A DNA stretch of 64,000 bases from an uncultured Halomonas sp. Its GTDB lineage: Bacteria; Pseudomonadota; Gammaproteobacteria; Pseudomonadales; Halomonadaceae. Where the stretch lies: NCBI RefSeq assembly GCF_947493865.1, contig NZ_CANLTC010000001.1:248001-312000 (forward strand), in the 5' to 3' direction. The translations under genes and the position numbers were made by a program. Shown one piece after another: positions 1 through 10,613 of the stretch. The notes beneath the pieces were generated by a model. The model was given only the letters and a program-made list of their open reading frames with translations. It did no database searches and was not told the origin of the DNA. The stretch's first letter is position 1. Every line of letters begins with the position of its first letter.

Positions 1-890
1 ACCATCAAGAGTCCCAACGCCACGAAACCGTAGCTGACATGAAGCCCCCACAGCAGTGGTTCATGCAGGGTGCGCCAGCCTCCCCAGCGTGCCAGACGCC
101 AGAGATTGGTGCCTCCAGCCAGTAGGGCAACGAGGGCGGTGACGATAGCTGGCACGTTCAGCCCCATTACCGCCAGCAGCATAATCACAATCAGCGCCGC
201 GACGCTGCCGATGGCGAACTTTTCCAGTGTCGGCAGCGGCTCAGGCTTCTGGCGCTTCAAGCGTGAGGCAGTAAAAAACGGGATGACCCGACCCCCGAGA
301 ATGACTATCAACTGGGCGATCAGGAGCACCGCCAGATAAGCCCCCTGACGCACAAGCTCGCCATCGCCGCGCAGCACGCCGGCATGCATCAGGGCATTGG
401 CCACGAACAACAGCGTCAGTACTGGCAGGAAGACCAGGTTGCGCCACTGCTTCACGCGGATTACCAGAAGCGCCATGATCGTCGCGACCACCGGCAAGAA
501 AGCCAGGTCGACCAGGGCGATCACCAGCGGATCGAGATCGCCCAGCGCCTGAGGAAAAGCCAGCAGCAGGCGCCCCGCGAGCCACAGCCCGACCAACCCC
601 AGCAGCGGCCAGCCCTTGATGCTTGGCTGCCCGGTCCAGGTCTGCACTGCGGTGAGCAGAAAGCCGCTGACGATAGCGATCACGAAACCGAACAGCATCT
701 CGTGCTGATGCCACCAGATCATGCCGCCCACGGGTTCGAGCAGTATCGCGCCATGCCAGAAGCCGCCCCACACCAGCATGGCCAGGAGACTGAACAAGGT
801 ACCCAGCAAAAACAGCGGGCGAAACGCCAGCCGCCACAAAGGCATGAGATGAGTCAACTGAGCAGGCCGGGCGAGGCTTCGTTCATTCAT
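1..890 (-). CDS. nnrS: NnrS family membrane protein (C-terminus cut by window edge)
   Basis: A polytopic inner-membrane heme/copper protein of the NnrS family, which protects against nitrosative stress and accompanies denitrification genes. The frame opens at an ATG whose complement is 888-890 and stays open to position 1, giving about 296 codons; the family is usually near 400 residues, so the C-terminal part is missing. The N-terminus reads MNERSLARPAQ and then alternates long hydrophobic helices with short loops. The segment IWWHQHEMLFGF near residue 50 carries the histidines typical of the family, and a second conserved stretch GGRVIPFFTASR lies near residue 200. An NsrR-type operator sits 26 bp upstream and a hairpin separates the gene from nirN, so it is probably its own NO-inducible transcript. 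Identification is strong; membrane placement is inferred from hydrophobicity. Confidence 0.9.
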   Translation of the reverse strand, partial: MNERSLARPAQLTHLMPLWRLAFRPLFLLGTLFSLLAMLVWGGFWHGAILLEPVGGMIWWHQHEMLFGFVIAIVSGFLLTAVQTWTGQPSIKGWPLLGLVGLWLAGRLLLAFPQALGDLDPLVIALVDLAFLPVVATIMALLVIRVKQWRNLVFLPVLTLLFVANALMHAGVLRGDGELVRQGAYLAVLLIAQLIVILGGRVIPFFTASRLKRQKPEPLPTLEKFAIGSVAALIVIMLLAVMGLNVPAIVTALVALLAGGTNLWRLARWGGWRTLHEPLLWGLHVSYGFVALGLLM

Positions 891-915
891 GGTGGGTACT
901 CAAGGGAAGCGGTTT

Positions 916-938
916 AATATGCTTTCTAAATACATCTT
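916..938 (-). promoter_or_regulatory. Probable NsrR operator before nnrS
   Basis: On the minus strand a 23-bp imperfect inverted repeat reads AAGATG-TATTT-A-GAAAG-CATATT. The known NsrR consensus is AAGATG-YATTT-N-AAATR-CATCTT, so the left half matches fully and the right half nearly so. It ends 26 bp before the nnrS start. An nsrR gene lies at 50370-50846. This is a consensus match by eye, not a measured site. Confidence 0.75.
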
Positions 939-953
939 ATTATAGCCGACCAA

Positions 954-978
954 CGCCGAGGGTTGTCTACCCTCGGCG
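954..978 (-). terminator. Hairpin at the end of the nir operon
   Basis: A perfect 10-bp stem (CGCCGAGGGT/ACCCTCGGCG) with a 5-nt loop lies 20 bp beyond the nirN stop and before the nnrS operator. No T-run follows on the minus strand, so it may be a weak or Rho-assisted terminator, or a 3'-end stabiliser. Confidence 0.6.
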
Positions 979-997
979 AATTCCTAAAGCCTACTCC

Positions 998-2560
998 TCA
1001 ATGACTCGTGCCCTCCTCGTAGCGCGTCTTGTTCCATACGTTGTACTTGCCCGAGGGTTTGTCCATGGGAATGCGCTTTAGCTCTTCCAGGCTCTGGGCG
1101 TCGTAGACGATCACCGCACCGTCCCGGTCCCAGATGCTGAGCAGCAATTTCTCGCCATAGCGATCGAACTCGACATGGGCGGCAACCTTGCCCGGTGCCG
1201 GTGTCAGCGTTTCGACGATCTCAAGGCTCTGCTTGTCGATCACATGCACCTTGTCGCTGTTGGGGCCGAAGAACACGTCTACCCAGGCATAGGGCGAATT
1301 CTCGTGGCTGCGCATGAAAAAGCCCGGCCCCGCGGTTTCGAGGGTCTTGATCAGCGACCAGTCCTGCATGTCGATGATCGATACCGCGCCCTTGGTCAGG
1401 TGCGGGATCGCCATTACCCGACGCTCGTCCAGCATCCAACTGACACCGGAGCCCAAGTGCGGCATGCCGGCCAAGGGGAGGTCGGCAACTTTATTGCCAC
1501 TGTCGAGATCAATCACCATGGCGCCCTTGCCGCCCCGGGCGGCGCCGATCACATGGCGATACTCCGGATCGAAGAAGAAATCGTCGAGATAGTCCGGCAC
1601 GGTGATGCGACGCACATCGAAATTGGCAGTGTCATGGCTGCGTAGCGCGACGATGGGTTCCTTCATGTGGCCCGTGGAAACCACCGGCGAGGTCGGTATT
1701 GGCCAGGGGATTTCCCACACCTCCTTGATGTCCTTCAAGGCGGCAATGAAGCTGCCCCGAGGCGGGGCGGCATAGACGGCGCTTACCCGGGAGGTGTCGC
1801 CGTTCTTGCCTTTTGCCGGATAGACCTTCATCGGAGCCAGGTCGTGAGCGTCGAACAGTACCAGGCTGTGCGGCAGGTAATTGGCGGCCATCACGTAGCG
1901 ACCATCCCCGGAGACCGCGATGTTGCGCATGTTGATGCCCGCGCGCACCTCCGCGACCATCTCCTGATTGTAGATATCGTACTTGCTGATCCAGCCGTCC
2001 CGGGAGCCGAAGAAGACATAGCGGCCGTCCGGCGTGTACTTGGGCCCGCCGTGCAGGGCAAAACGGCTGGGGAAGCGGTCGATGCGCTCGAAGGTATCGC
2101 CGTCGAGCAGGCTCACATGATGATCACCGGTCTCCACCACCAGGAACAGGTTCAGCGGGTCCGCATCGAAGGTCGGCTCCTCCGGCAGGCTGCCGAACGG
2201 ATGCATGACCTCGTGGCTCTGCTTGATATCCGCCATGGTCCAGGTCGGCGGCGCATCCGGCGGCGTATATATCCACTTCGCCACGGCTTCGCTTTCGGCA
2301 GGGGTCAACACGTCGTCGAAACCCATCATCTGGGTGGCCGGGCGCCCTTCTCGAATCACCGTGATGGCCTCGTCCTGCTTGAGCCGCGATAGATTGCCGG
2401 GCAGCAATGCTGGCCCCATGCCTCCTAGCCGGTCGGTGCCGTGACAGCTGGCACAGTGGGTCTGGTAAAGCGATTCGGGGTCGGTCTGCTCCGCCAGGGC
2501 TGGCCAGGGCACTAGCAGCGCACTCAGCGAAAGAGCCTGAATCACAGCATGCTTCACCAT
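998..2560 (-). CDS. nirN: NirN, cytochrome c/d1-like dihydro-heme d1 dehydrogenase
   Basis: Periplasmic protein of 520 residues that performs the last oxidation in heme d1 synthesis and hands the cofactor towards NirS. A signal peptide ends near ALA at residue 23. A class I cytochrome c domain follows with CASCH at residues 36-40, then an eight-bladed d1-type propeller as in cytochrome cd1. It is distinguished from NirS by its place as last gene of the heme d1 operon and by lower similarity in the d1 pocket region. The start overlaps the end of nirE by 7 bp, so the two are translationally coupled. Length is close to known NirN proteins (about 490-500). Confidence 0.92.
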   Translation of the reverse strand: MVKHAVIQALSLSALLVPWPALAEQTDPESLYQTHCASCHGTDRLGGMGPALLPGNLSRLKQDEAITVIREGRPATQMMGFDDVLTPAESEAVAKWIYTPPDAPPTWTMADIKQSHEVMHPFGSLPEEPTFDADPLNLFLVVETGDHHVSLLDGDTFERIDRFPSRFALHGGPKYTPDGRYVFFGSRDGWISKYDIYNQEMVAEVRAGINMRNIAVSGDGRYVMAANYLPHSLVLFDAHDLAPMKVYPAKGKNGDTSRVSAVYAAPPRGSFIAALKDIKEVWEIPWPIPTSPVVSTGHMKEPIVALRSHDTANFDVRRITVPDYLDDFFFDPEYRHVIGAARGGKGAMVIDLDSGNKVADLPLAGMPHLGSGVSWMLDERRVMAIPHLTKGAVSIIDMQDWSLIKTLETAGPGFFMRSHENSPYAWVDVFFGPNSDKVHVIDKQSLEIVETLTPAPGKVAAHVEFDRYGEKLLLSIWDRDGAVIVYDAQSLEELKRIPMDKPSGKYNVWNKTRYEEGTSH

Positions 2561-3396
2561 GCCACGGCTCCCAGCACCTCATGCGCCTCGGCATGCACCG
2601 CCTGGGGCTGGACAACTGCCAGGGTATCCGCCAGGCGCACCACTTCGCCGACCACGATCAGCGCCGGCGGCTTGAAGGCTTCCCGCTCGATAGTCGCCAC
2701 GAGCTCTTCCAGCGTGGTCAGTATCTGGCGCTGCTCGGCGGTGGTGCCTCGCTCCACGATGGCGACCGGATGGCTGCCAGGCAGGCCGTGGCGCTGCATT
2801 TCTTGACTGATCAGCGCAGCGTTGGCCAGGCCCATGTAGAACACCACTGTCTGATGCTCTGCTGCCAGGGCTTGCCAGTTGAGCGCCAGGCAATCGTCGC
2901 CCTTGCAGTGGCCGGTGACGAAGGTCACGCTCTGGGCGAAGTCGCGATGCGTCAGCGGAAAGCCGGCGTAAGTCGAGCAGCCTGACGCCGAGGTAATACC
3001 CGGCACCACCCGAAACGTCACGCCATGAGTGATCAAATACTCTGCCTCTTCGCCGCCGCGCCCGAAAATGAACGGGTCGCCGCCTTTCAGACGCACCACC
3101 CGCTTGCCTTTCCGGGAGAGGGTCACCATCAGGGCGTTGGTCTCGTCCTGGGTAAGCGCATGACAGCGCGACGCCTTGCCGACATAGTAGGTTTCGGCAT
3201 CCGCAGGCGCCATGGCCAGAATGTCTTCGGACACTAGCCGATCGAACACCAGGCACTCGGCCTGCTGCAGCAGCGACAAGGCACGCAGGGTCAAAAGCCC
3301 CGGATCCCCCGGCCCGGCACCGACAATGGCGACTTCACCTTCGGCCAGCGGTGTTTCGGTGAGGTGATAGCAAAAGCGTCGCGTTTGCGTGGTCAT
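2554..3396 (-). CDS. nirE: NirE, uroporphyrinogen-III C-methyltransferase
   Basis: SAM-dependent methyltransferase of 280 residues that converts uroporphyrinogen III to precorrin-2, the first committed step of heme d1 (and siroheme) synthesis. Family motifs are clear: VGAGPGDPGLLTLRAL near residue 25, the glycine-rich RLKGGDPFIFGRGGEE near residue 105, and VVPGITSA near residue 130. It lacks the dehydrogenase/ferrochelatase half of CysG, as expected for a dedicated NirE/CobA-type SUMT. It lies between nirJ and nirN in the nir operon, which supports the heme d1 role. Confidence 0.93.
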   Translation of the reverse strand: MTTQTRRFCYHLTETPLAEGEVAIVGAGPGDPGLLTLRALSLLQQAECLVFDRLVSEDILAMAPADAETYYVGKASRCHALTQDETNALMVTLSRKGKRVVRLKGGDPFIFGRGGEEAEYLITHGVTFRVVPGITSASGCSTYAGFPLTHRDFAQSVTFVTGHCKGDDCLALNWQALAAEHQTVVFYMGLANAALISQEMQRHGLPGSHPVAIVERGTTAEQRQILTTLEELVATIEREAFKPPALIVVGEVVRLADTLAVVQPQAVHAEAHEVLGAVAW

Positions 3397-3432
3397 GGTC
3401 TTTCTCCCCTGATCGTATTCTTTTTTTGAATC

Positions 3433-4629
3433 TCAAAGCTCAACGGCCTGGATGGTGCTCATGGGTGCATCCACGCGCCGTGCGTCGCCGCGCACGCCGA
3501 TTTCTTCGTTGGTCAGATAGCAGCCCGGATCCTCTTCCCAGGGGTCGCCGCTGACCTTCCAGGCCCGCACCCGGGTGTTGCCATTACAGATCGCCAGATA
3601 TCGGCATGCGCCGCAGCGCCCCTTGACCGGCCGTGGACGCTGTCGCATCCCCAATACCAGCGGGTCCTGGGTATCGCGCCAGATCTCGGAAAATGGCTTC
3701 TCCCGCACATTGCCCAATTCATGATCCCACCAGAAGGTGTCCGGATGCACCACCCCAAGGTTGTCGATGTTGGCGATATGCTCACCGGAAGCGTTGCCGC
3801 CCCACTGCTCCAGACGCTGGCGCAGCGTTTCTGCCTGATCGGGAAAATGGTCTTGCGCCCATTGCAGCAGGAAAGGCCCGTCGGCGTCGTTGTTGCCGGT
3901 GACGTATTCCCGCTCGACGCCGCGCTCGAGTTCGCTCAGGCAGTGGTCGAACAGCATCGTCATGGCGTCCCGGGTCATTTGATACCAGGCATCCTGCTTG
4001 CGATGACGATGACCGCGCCCACCATAGTTGAGGTGCGACAGGTAGAACTTGTCCACGTCATGCTCGTCGAGCATGGCGAGAATTTGCGGCAGTTCCTGAT
4101 AGTTGTGCTGGGTCAGGGTGGTGCGCAGCCCAACCTTGATGCCATGGGCCTTGCACAGCGCTACCGCATGCATGGATTCGCGAAAGGCGCCCTGGCGCTG
4201 GCGGAAGACGTCGTGGGTCGCTTCAAGACCGTCGATGCTGATGCCGACGTAGTCGTAGCCGACATCGACGATCTCGTCGATATTGTCCTCGGTAATCAAA
4301 GTACCGTTGGTGGAAAGCCCGGTATAGATACCCAATTCCCGCGCGCGCCGGGATAGCTCGAAGATATCCGGACGCATCAGGGGTTCGCCGCCTGACAGGA
4401 TCAGTGCCGGCACGCGAAAACCCTTGAGATCCTCGAGCACGGCCAACGCTTCTGCGGTGGAAAGCTCGCCCTTGAAATCGATGTCCGCCGAGGTGGTATA
4501 GCAGTGCTTGCAGGTCAGGTTGCAGCGACGGATCAGGTTCCAGATCACCACGGGTCCCGGTGGCTTGCGAGCAGGACCCAGCGGCGTCGGCTCCAGCAGC
4601 GTCTTGATGTAACGGGTGACGCGAAACAT
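3433..4629 (-). CDS. nirJ: NirJ, radical SAM heme d1 biosynthesis protein
   Basis: Radical SAM enzyme of 398 residues thought to replace two propionate groups by oxo groups on the heme d1 precursor. The CX3CX2C cluster motif is C36, C40 and C43 in RRCNLTCKHCY. A SPASM-like C-terminal cysteine region (GRCGACRYLAICNGN and DPGCYL) would hold an auxiliary Fe-S cluster. The gene is followed after 36 bp by nirE and preceded by nirH with an 18-bp gap, so it is an inner gene of the operon. Length matches the family. Confidence 0.94.
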   Translation of the reverse strand: MFRVTRYIKTLLEPTPLGPARKPPGPVVIWNLIRRCNLTCKHCYTTSADIDFKGELSTAEALAVLEDLKGFRVPALILSGGEPLMRPDIFELSRRARELGIYTGLSTNGTLITEDNIDEIVDVGYDYVGISIDGLEATHDVFRQRQGAFRESMHAVALCKAHGIKVGLRTTLTQHNYQELPQILAMLDEHDVDKFYLSHLNYGGRGHRHRKQDAWYQMTRDAMTMLFDHCLSELERGVEREYVTGNNDADGPFLLQWAQDHFPDQAETLRQRLEQWGGNASGEHIANIDNLGVVHPDTFWWDHELGNVREKPFSEIWRDTQDPLVLGMRQRPRPVKGRCGACRYLAICNGNTRVRAWKVSGDPWEEDPGCYLTNEEIGVRGDARRVDAPMSTIQAVEL

Positions 4630-4647
4630 GGCGATCTCCTTGTTCGG

Positions 4648-5184
4648 TCAGGTGCGCCCTGGGCTGTTCACGGCCAGGCGCAGTCCGGTCTTCTTGAGAA
4701 TGCGCGAACTATAAAGAATGCGGTGATCGCGGCAGGCGGAACCCAACAGCGCTGCAAGCGCTTGCGCTTGCCGCTCGACCTCTTCCCGGCTGCGGCCGTG
4801 CAGCATGGCGAACAGGTTGTAAGGCCATTCGGGCAGGTGCCGTGGACGGCGGTAGCAGTGGCTGACCCCGGGATGACGCGCAACTTCGCGGCCCAGCCGA
4901 TCGATCTTGTCATCCTCGATATCCCACACGGTCATGCCGTTGGCGACATACCCCAGGCGATAATGGTTGGGTACCGCGGCGATACGCCGGATTATGCCGG
5001 ACTCCTGCATGCGCTGCATGCGTCGGCGGACGTCCTCGGCGCTCATGCCCACTTGCGCGCCTACTGCCGCCCAGGGGTCGGAAACCAGAGGCAAACCGGA
5101 CTGGGTCGCCAGCACGATGGCGCGGTCCTGTTCATCGAACCCGGCCCCAGCAGATGACTCAGACCGGGAGGTGGAGTCGGACAT
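4648..5184 (-). CDS. nirH: NirH, siroheme decarboxylase subunit (Lrp/AsnC-like)
   Basis: Subunit of 178 residues of the NirDLGH siroheme decarboxylase, which makes didecarboxysiroheme. An N-terminal winged-helix-like Lrp/AsnC fold is followed by an AsnC-type ligand domain with HCYRRPRHLPEWPYNLF, the signature of the NirL/NirH type. The start overlaps nirG by 26 bp and has a perfect AGGAGG six bases before the ATG, which supports this start. The assignment as H rather than L rests on gene order (D-L-G-H after nirS). Confidence 0.88.
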   Translation of the reverse strand: MSDSTSRSESSAGAGFDEQDRAIVLATQSGLPLVSDPWAAVGAQVGMSAEDVRRRMQRMQESGIIRRIAAVPNHYRLGYVANGMTVWDIEDDKIDRLGREVARHPGVSHCYRRPRHLPEWPYNLFAMLHGRSREEVERQAQALAALLGSACRDHRILYSSRILKKTGLRLAVNSPGRT

Positions 5185-5638
5185 GAAATTCCTCCTGCTT
5201 GGGCATGTTGTAGACCGGATAGCCGGTAGCAGCCTCGATCGCGGCGATCACTTCAGGAATGCGCTCCGGGGTTTCCGTCGCCAGCACGAACCACATGTTG
5301 AGGCGATGCTCGCGGCGATAGTTGTGGGCGACCTCGGCAAAGGCATTGACCTCTTCGGCGACGGCATTGAAATAGATTTCCGGTATAGCCATGGCAGCCA
5401 GGGTCAGCCCACCACCCAGTCGTTCAGCGTGATACATGGGGCCGAAACGACTCAGCACTCCGCTTTCACGCAGGCCGTGCAAGCGTTCGAGCAGCACCTG
5501 CTCTTCTATGCCGAGCTCCTTGGCGACTACCGCGAAAGGCGCTTCGACGATCGGCAGGCCATCCTGTAACCGGTTGATGACCTGACGATCGATGTTGTCC
5601 AGCTCGGCGATGTCGTTTTTAGTAGTTGATGCTGACAT
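5159..5638 (-). CDS. nirG: NirG, siroheme decarboxylase subunit (Lrp/AsnC-like)
   Basis: A 159-residue NirD/NirG-type subunit of siroheme decarboxylase. It has the Lrp/AsnC layout and the motif HNYRREHRLNMWFVLATE near residue 105, which marks the D/G type. It pairs in sequence order with NirH. AAGGAA lies eight bases before the ATG. Named by operon position. Confidence 0.88.
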   Translation of the reverse strand: MSASTTKNDIAELDNIDRQVINRLQDGLPIVEAPFAVVAKELGIEEQVLLERLHGLRESGVLSRFGPMYHAERLGGGLTLAAMAIPEIYFNAVAEEVNAFAEVAHNYRREHRLNMWFVLATETPERIPEVIAAIEAATGYPVYNMPKQEEFHVRLHLPV

Positions 5639-5662
5639 GAATTGTTTTCCTTGTCCGTCGGC

Positions 5663-6166
5663 TCATTCACTGATATAGCGCGCACCATGCTGGCGATAGG
5701 CATGCGTACTGAACAACACCTGACGAGGTATGGCGTCGAGCTCGTGGCGCCTAACGATGGCATCAAGCTCCTGCAACACCCGCTCACGAGCGCTGCCATG
5801 AATCATGCAAAAAAGGTTGAATGGCCAGTCCGGCAAGCGCCGTGGCCGTCGGTAGCATAAGGTAACAGCCGGTTCCTCCGCCAGGCACCGCCCAAGCTCG
5901 GAGATCCATGCATCCGGCACATCCCACACCACCATGGCGTTTGCCCTGATACCCAGTGGCCGATGCTTGACCACCAGCCCCAGGCGCTTTATCAGACCTT
6001 CTGACTGCCAACGCTCGACCGTGGCCATGACCTCGGTCTCATCCATTCCGCACTGCTCGGCCAGGGTTAGCCAGGGCCGAGGCGTCAAGGGTAGCCCCTT
6101 CTCTATCAGCGCTCGCAAGCGTTGTTCGGCCTCGGTATCCATGCATAGCTGAGCGACCTGGTTCAT
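5663..6166 (-). CDS. nirL: NirL, siroheme decarboxylase subunit (Lrp/AsnC-like)
   Basis: A 167-residue NirL/NirH-type subunit with CYRRPRRLPDWPFNLFCM near residue 110. Its ATG overlaps the stop codon of nirD by 4 bp, consistent with tight coupling of the D and L subunits; in some pseudomonads these two are fused. The four nir decarboxylase genes are separate here. Confidence 0.88.
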   Translation of the reverse strand: MNQVAQLCMDTEAEQRLRALIEKGLPLTPRPWLTLAEQCGMDETEVMATVERWQSEGLIKRLGLVVKHRPLGIRANAMVVWDVPDAWISELGRCLAEEPAVTLCYRRPRRLPDWPFNLFCMIHGSARERVLQELDAIVRRHELDAIPRQVLFSTHAYRQHGARYISE

Positions 6167-6654
6167 GCGTTTTCCAGCTCCTGCCAGGGAATGGGGAAAC
6201 TCAGATCGATATGAAAACCCTCGAGCATCGGCAGCCGCAGAATCGACCGATCGAGTTCGGCTTCCAGATGATCGAGCCGCCTGCCGAGTTGTTCCTCGTC
6301 AGCGGCGGTCATGACGAACCACAGGTTGTAGTCATGCTCTCGGGCGTAATTGTGATTCACCCCGGGAGCGCGATTGATGAGCTCTGCACATGCCTCTTGC
6401 TCGTTCTTCGGCACCGCGACGGCCGCCAACAGGCTGGCACCGGCCCTGGTGTGCTCGAATACCGGCCCCACCCGACTCAGCACGCCGAGTGTCTGCAAAC
6501 GCTCCAGACGCGCGAGCATTTCGCTCTCGGTCATGCCCAGTTCGTCGGCCATGGCGGCGTAGGGGCGCTCGCAGACGGGAAAACCGCGCTGATACGTATC
6601 GATCAGGCGGCGATCCAGCGTATCGAGTTGGTGAATGAGATGAGGCATCGGCAC
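6163..6654 (-). CDS. nirD: NirD, siroheme decarboxylase subunit (Lrp/AsnC-like)
   Basis: A 163-residue NirD/NirG-type subunit; NHNYAREHDYNLWFVMTA near residue 100 is the type signature. It is the first heme d1 synthesis gene after nirS, separated from it by 229 bp that contain a structured repeat (6727-6830). Differential expression of nirS over the synthesis genes would be expected from this arrangement. Confidence 0.89.
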   Translation of the reverse strand: MPMPHLIHQLDTLDRRLIDTYQRGFPVCERPYAAMADELGMTESEMLARLERLQTLGVLSRVGPVFEHTRAGASLLAAVAVPKNEQEACAELINRAPGVNHNYAREHDYNLWFVMTAADEEQLGRRLDHLEAELDRSILRLPMLEGFHIDLSFPIPWQELENA

Positions 6655-6726
6655 AGCTCACTTGAGAATCATTGATTGAAGGAGGTTGTTCGCAGGCAGG
6701 TCTCCGGAAGGCCGGCCCCGCGCGAA

Positions 6727-6830
6727 GGCGCTGTAAACCCTTCCCTGGGCGCTACTTTTGCCATCTGACCGCCATGGATGGCGGAAATGCCGGAATTGCA
6801 TGGAGCCTTTTCCGGCCTTGGCAAAAGACC
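6727..6830 (-). repeat. Cloverleaf-like intercistronic repeat, copy A (nirS/nirD)
   Basis: On the minus strand this 104-nt unit runs from GGTCTTTTGCC to CAGCGCC and differs from copy B (42566-42669) at only five positions by direct comparison. It can fold as a three-way junction: outer helix TTTTGCCA/TGGCAAAA, arm GCCGGAA/TTCCGGC, and arm CCGCCA/TGGCGG. It lies just after nirS in the sense orientation. Its length, structure and position argue for a role in RNA processing or stability, but this is inference. Confidence 0.85.
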
Positions 6831-6883
6831 TTCGCTTCGACCTGCCCCGAACCTCTCCTTACGGAGTGCTTAGAAAGCCACTC

Positions 6884-8985
<2,102 letters not shown>

Positions 8986-9309
8986 ATGCGCAAGCGCCAC
9001 TGGGGAATCGCGTCGTTGCTTTTGCTGGTAGCGCTCACCGTCTCGGCGGATCCGGCGCCAGGCCGGCAGACCGAACTCGAGACGCTGCTCTACCAGGATT
9101 GCGGCTCCTGCCACGGCATGACCCTGCGCGGCGGCCTCGGGCCTTCGCTACTCCCCGAGCGCATGGCGCGTTACGACGTTACCGCCCTCACCGCCATCAT
9201 CTTGCACGGTATCCCCGGTACCGCGATGCCGCCCTGGTCTGAACTATTGACGCGACAAGACGCAGCCTGGCTTGCCGAACAGCTCAAAAAAGATGCTTCC
9301 CCCCGCTGA
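8986..9309 (+). CDS. nirC: NirC, periplasmic c-type cytochrome
   Basis: Small periplasmic cytochrome of 107 residues, thought to donate to or mature NirS. The start at 8986 (MRKRHWGIASLLLL) is preferred over an upstream in-frame ATA because it begins a clean signal peptide ending near residue 20 and has GAGG upstream. CGSCH is at residues 39-43 and a likely distal Met is M81 in GTAMPPW. It is followed after 16 bp by nirF. In Pseudomonas nirC and nirF lie inside the nirS operon; here they are divergent. Confidence 0.9.
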   Translation: MRKRHWGIASLLLLVALTVSADPAPGRQTELETLLYQDCGSCHGMTLRGGLGPSLLPERMARYDVTALTAIILHGIPGTAMPPWSELLTRQDAAWLAEQLKKDASPR

Positions 9310-9325
9310 CCCAAGGAAACCCGCG

Positions 9326-10531
9326 ATGCCTTTGCCGTCTTCTTTCAAATCACTGGTGCTCGGTAGTGCGCTTGCCTTGCTGGTAGGTTGCCAGACGCTG
9401 ACGCCGGATGCCGAGCTACGTGGCACCGGCGATCTTGGCGTGGTGGTTGAACGCGCCACCGGAAGTCTTTTGATCGTCGATACCAGTGAACACACGATCT
9501 TGAGGCGCATCGAAGGGCTGGGCGATCTTTCTCACGCCTCGGTGAAGTTTTCTCGGGATACACGCTACGCCTTCGTCTTCGGTCGCGATGGCGGCTTGAC
9601 CAAGGTCGACATACTCACCGGCGAGATCATGGGGCGCGTCATTCAGTCCGGCAACAGCATTGGCGGGGCCATCTCCCAGGATGGCGGCTACGTGGCCGTG
9701 GCCAACTACGAACCCGGCGGCGTCAAGGTCTTCGAAAGCGCCGGCCTCGATCTGGTGGCGGACATTCCCGCCACCTACCGAACGCCAGCAGGCGAGACCG
9801 AGCGCTCAAAGACCGTGGGGCTGGTGGACGTGCCGGGCAACGACTTTGTCTTCAGCCTGTTCGATGCCGGCGAGATCTGGAGCCTGGACATGACCCACGA
9901 CCAACCGGAGATCACCCGCTTCGAAGATATCGGCGAGAAGCCCTACGACGCCCTGATCAGCCCCAACGGACGCTACTATATTGCGGGGCTGTTCGGTGAG
10001 GATGGCCTGGCATTGCTCGACCTATGGCACCCGGAGCAAGGCGTCGAGCGCATCCTGCCGAACTATGGGCGCGGCGAGGAACGCCTGCCGGTGTACAAGA
10101 TGCCGCATCTGGAAGGCTGGGCCTTGGCTGGAAAACAGGCTTATTTCCCGGCGGTGGGTCGCCACGAGGTGCTGGTAGCGGATACCACTGACTGGACACT
10201 GGGCAAGCGCATCCCCGTGCAGGGGCAGCCGGTATTCGTGATGAGCCGCCCGGACCAGCGCCAGGTGTGGGTCAGCTTCGCTCATCCCAAGAACGACGTC
10301 GTCCAGGTGATCGACACCCGCAGCGAAGAGGTCGTCAAGACCCTGGCCGCCGGGGATTCCATTCTGCACATGGAATTCACTCCGCGCGGCGAGCACATCT
10401 GGATCTCGGCTCGGGACAGCGATCACGTCAAGGTCTACGATACCGACACCTTCGAGGAATTGGCCACGCTACCCGCGCAGTCGCCCAGCGGCATCTTCTT
10501 TACCGACCGGGCGCATCGTATCGGGCTGTAA
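9326..10531 (+). CDS. nirF: NirF, heme d1 biosynthesis lipoprotein
   Basis: A d1-propeller protein of 401 residues needed for heme d1 synthesis, probably acting on a late precursor in the periplasm. The start at 9326 follows AAGGAAA and gives a lipoprotein signal peptide with lipobox LLVGC (C22), so it is likely anchored in a membrane. The rest is an eight-bladed propeller related to the NirS and NirN d1 domains but without a cytochrome c domain. An earlier ATG at 9272 lies inside nirC and is unlikely. Confidence 0.92.
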   Translation: MPLPSSFKSLVLGSALALLVGCQTLTPDAELRGTGDLGVVVERATGSLLIVDTSEHTILRRIEGLGDLSHASVKFSRDTRYAFVFGRDGGLTKVDILTGEIMGRVIQSGNSIGGAISQDGGYVAVANYEPGGVKVFESAGLDLVADIPATYRTPAGETERSKTVGLVDVPGNDFVFSLFDAGEIWSLDMTHDQPEITRFEDIGEKPYDALISPNGRYYIAGLFGEDGLALLDLWHPEQGVERILPNYGRGEERLPVYKMPHLEGWALAGKQAYFPAVGRHEVLVADTTDWTLGKRIPVQGQPVFVMSRPDQRQVWVSFAHPKNDVVQVIDTRSEEVVKTLAAGDSILHMEFTPRGEHIWISARDSDHVKVYDTDTFEELATLPAQSPSGIFFTDRAHRIGL

Positions 10532-10613
10532 CGTTATTCAATCGGCAGGCTTGACCAGTGGCTTGCCTTCCTTGATCCATTTCGATCAGGGTCTGAGGAG
10601 GCAATGGCGCCGT

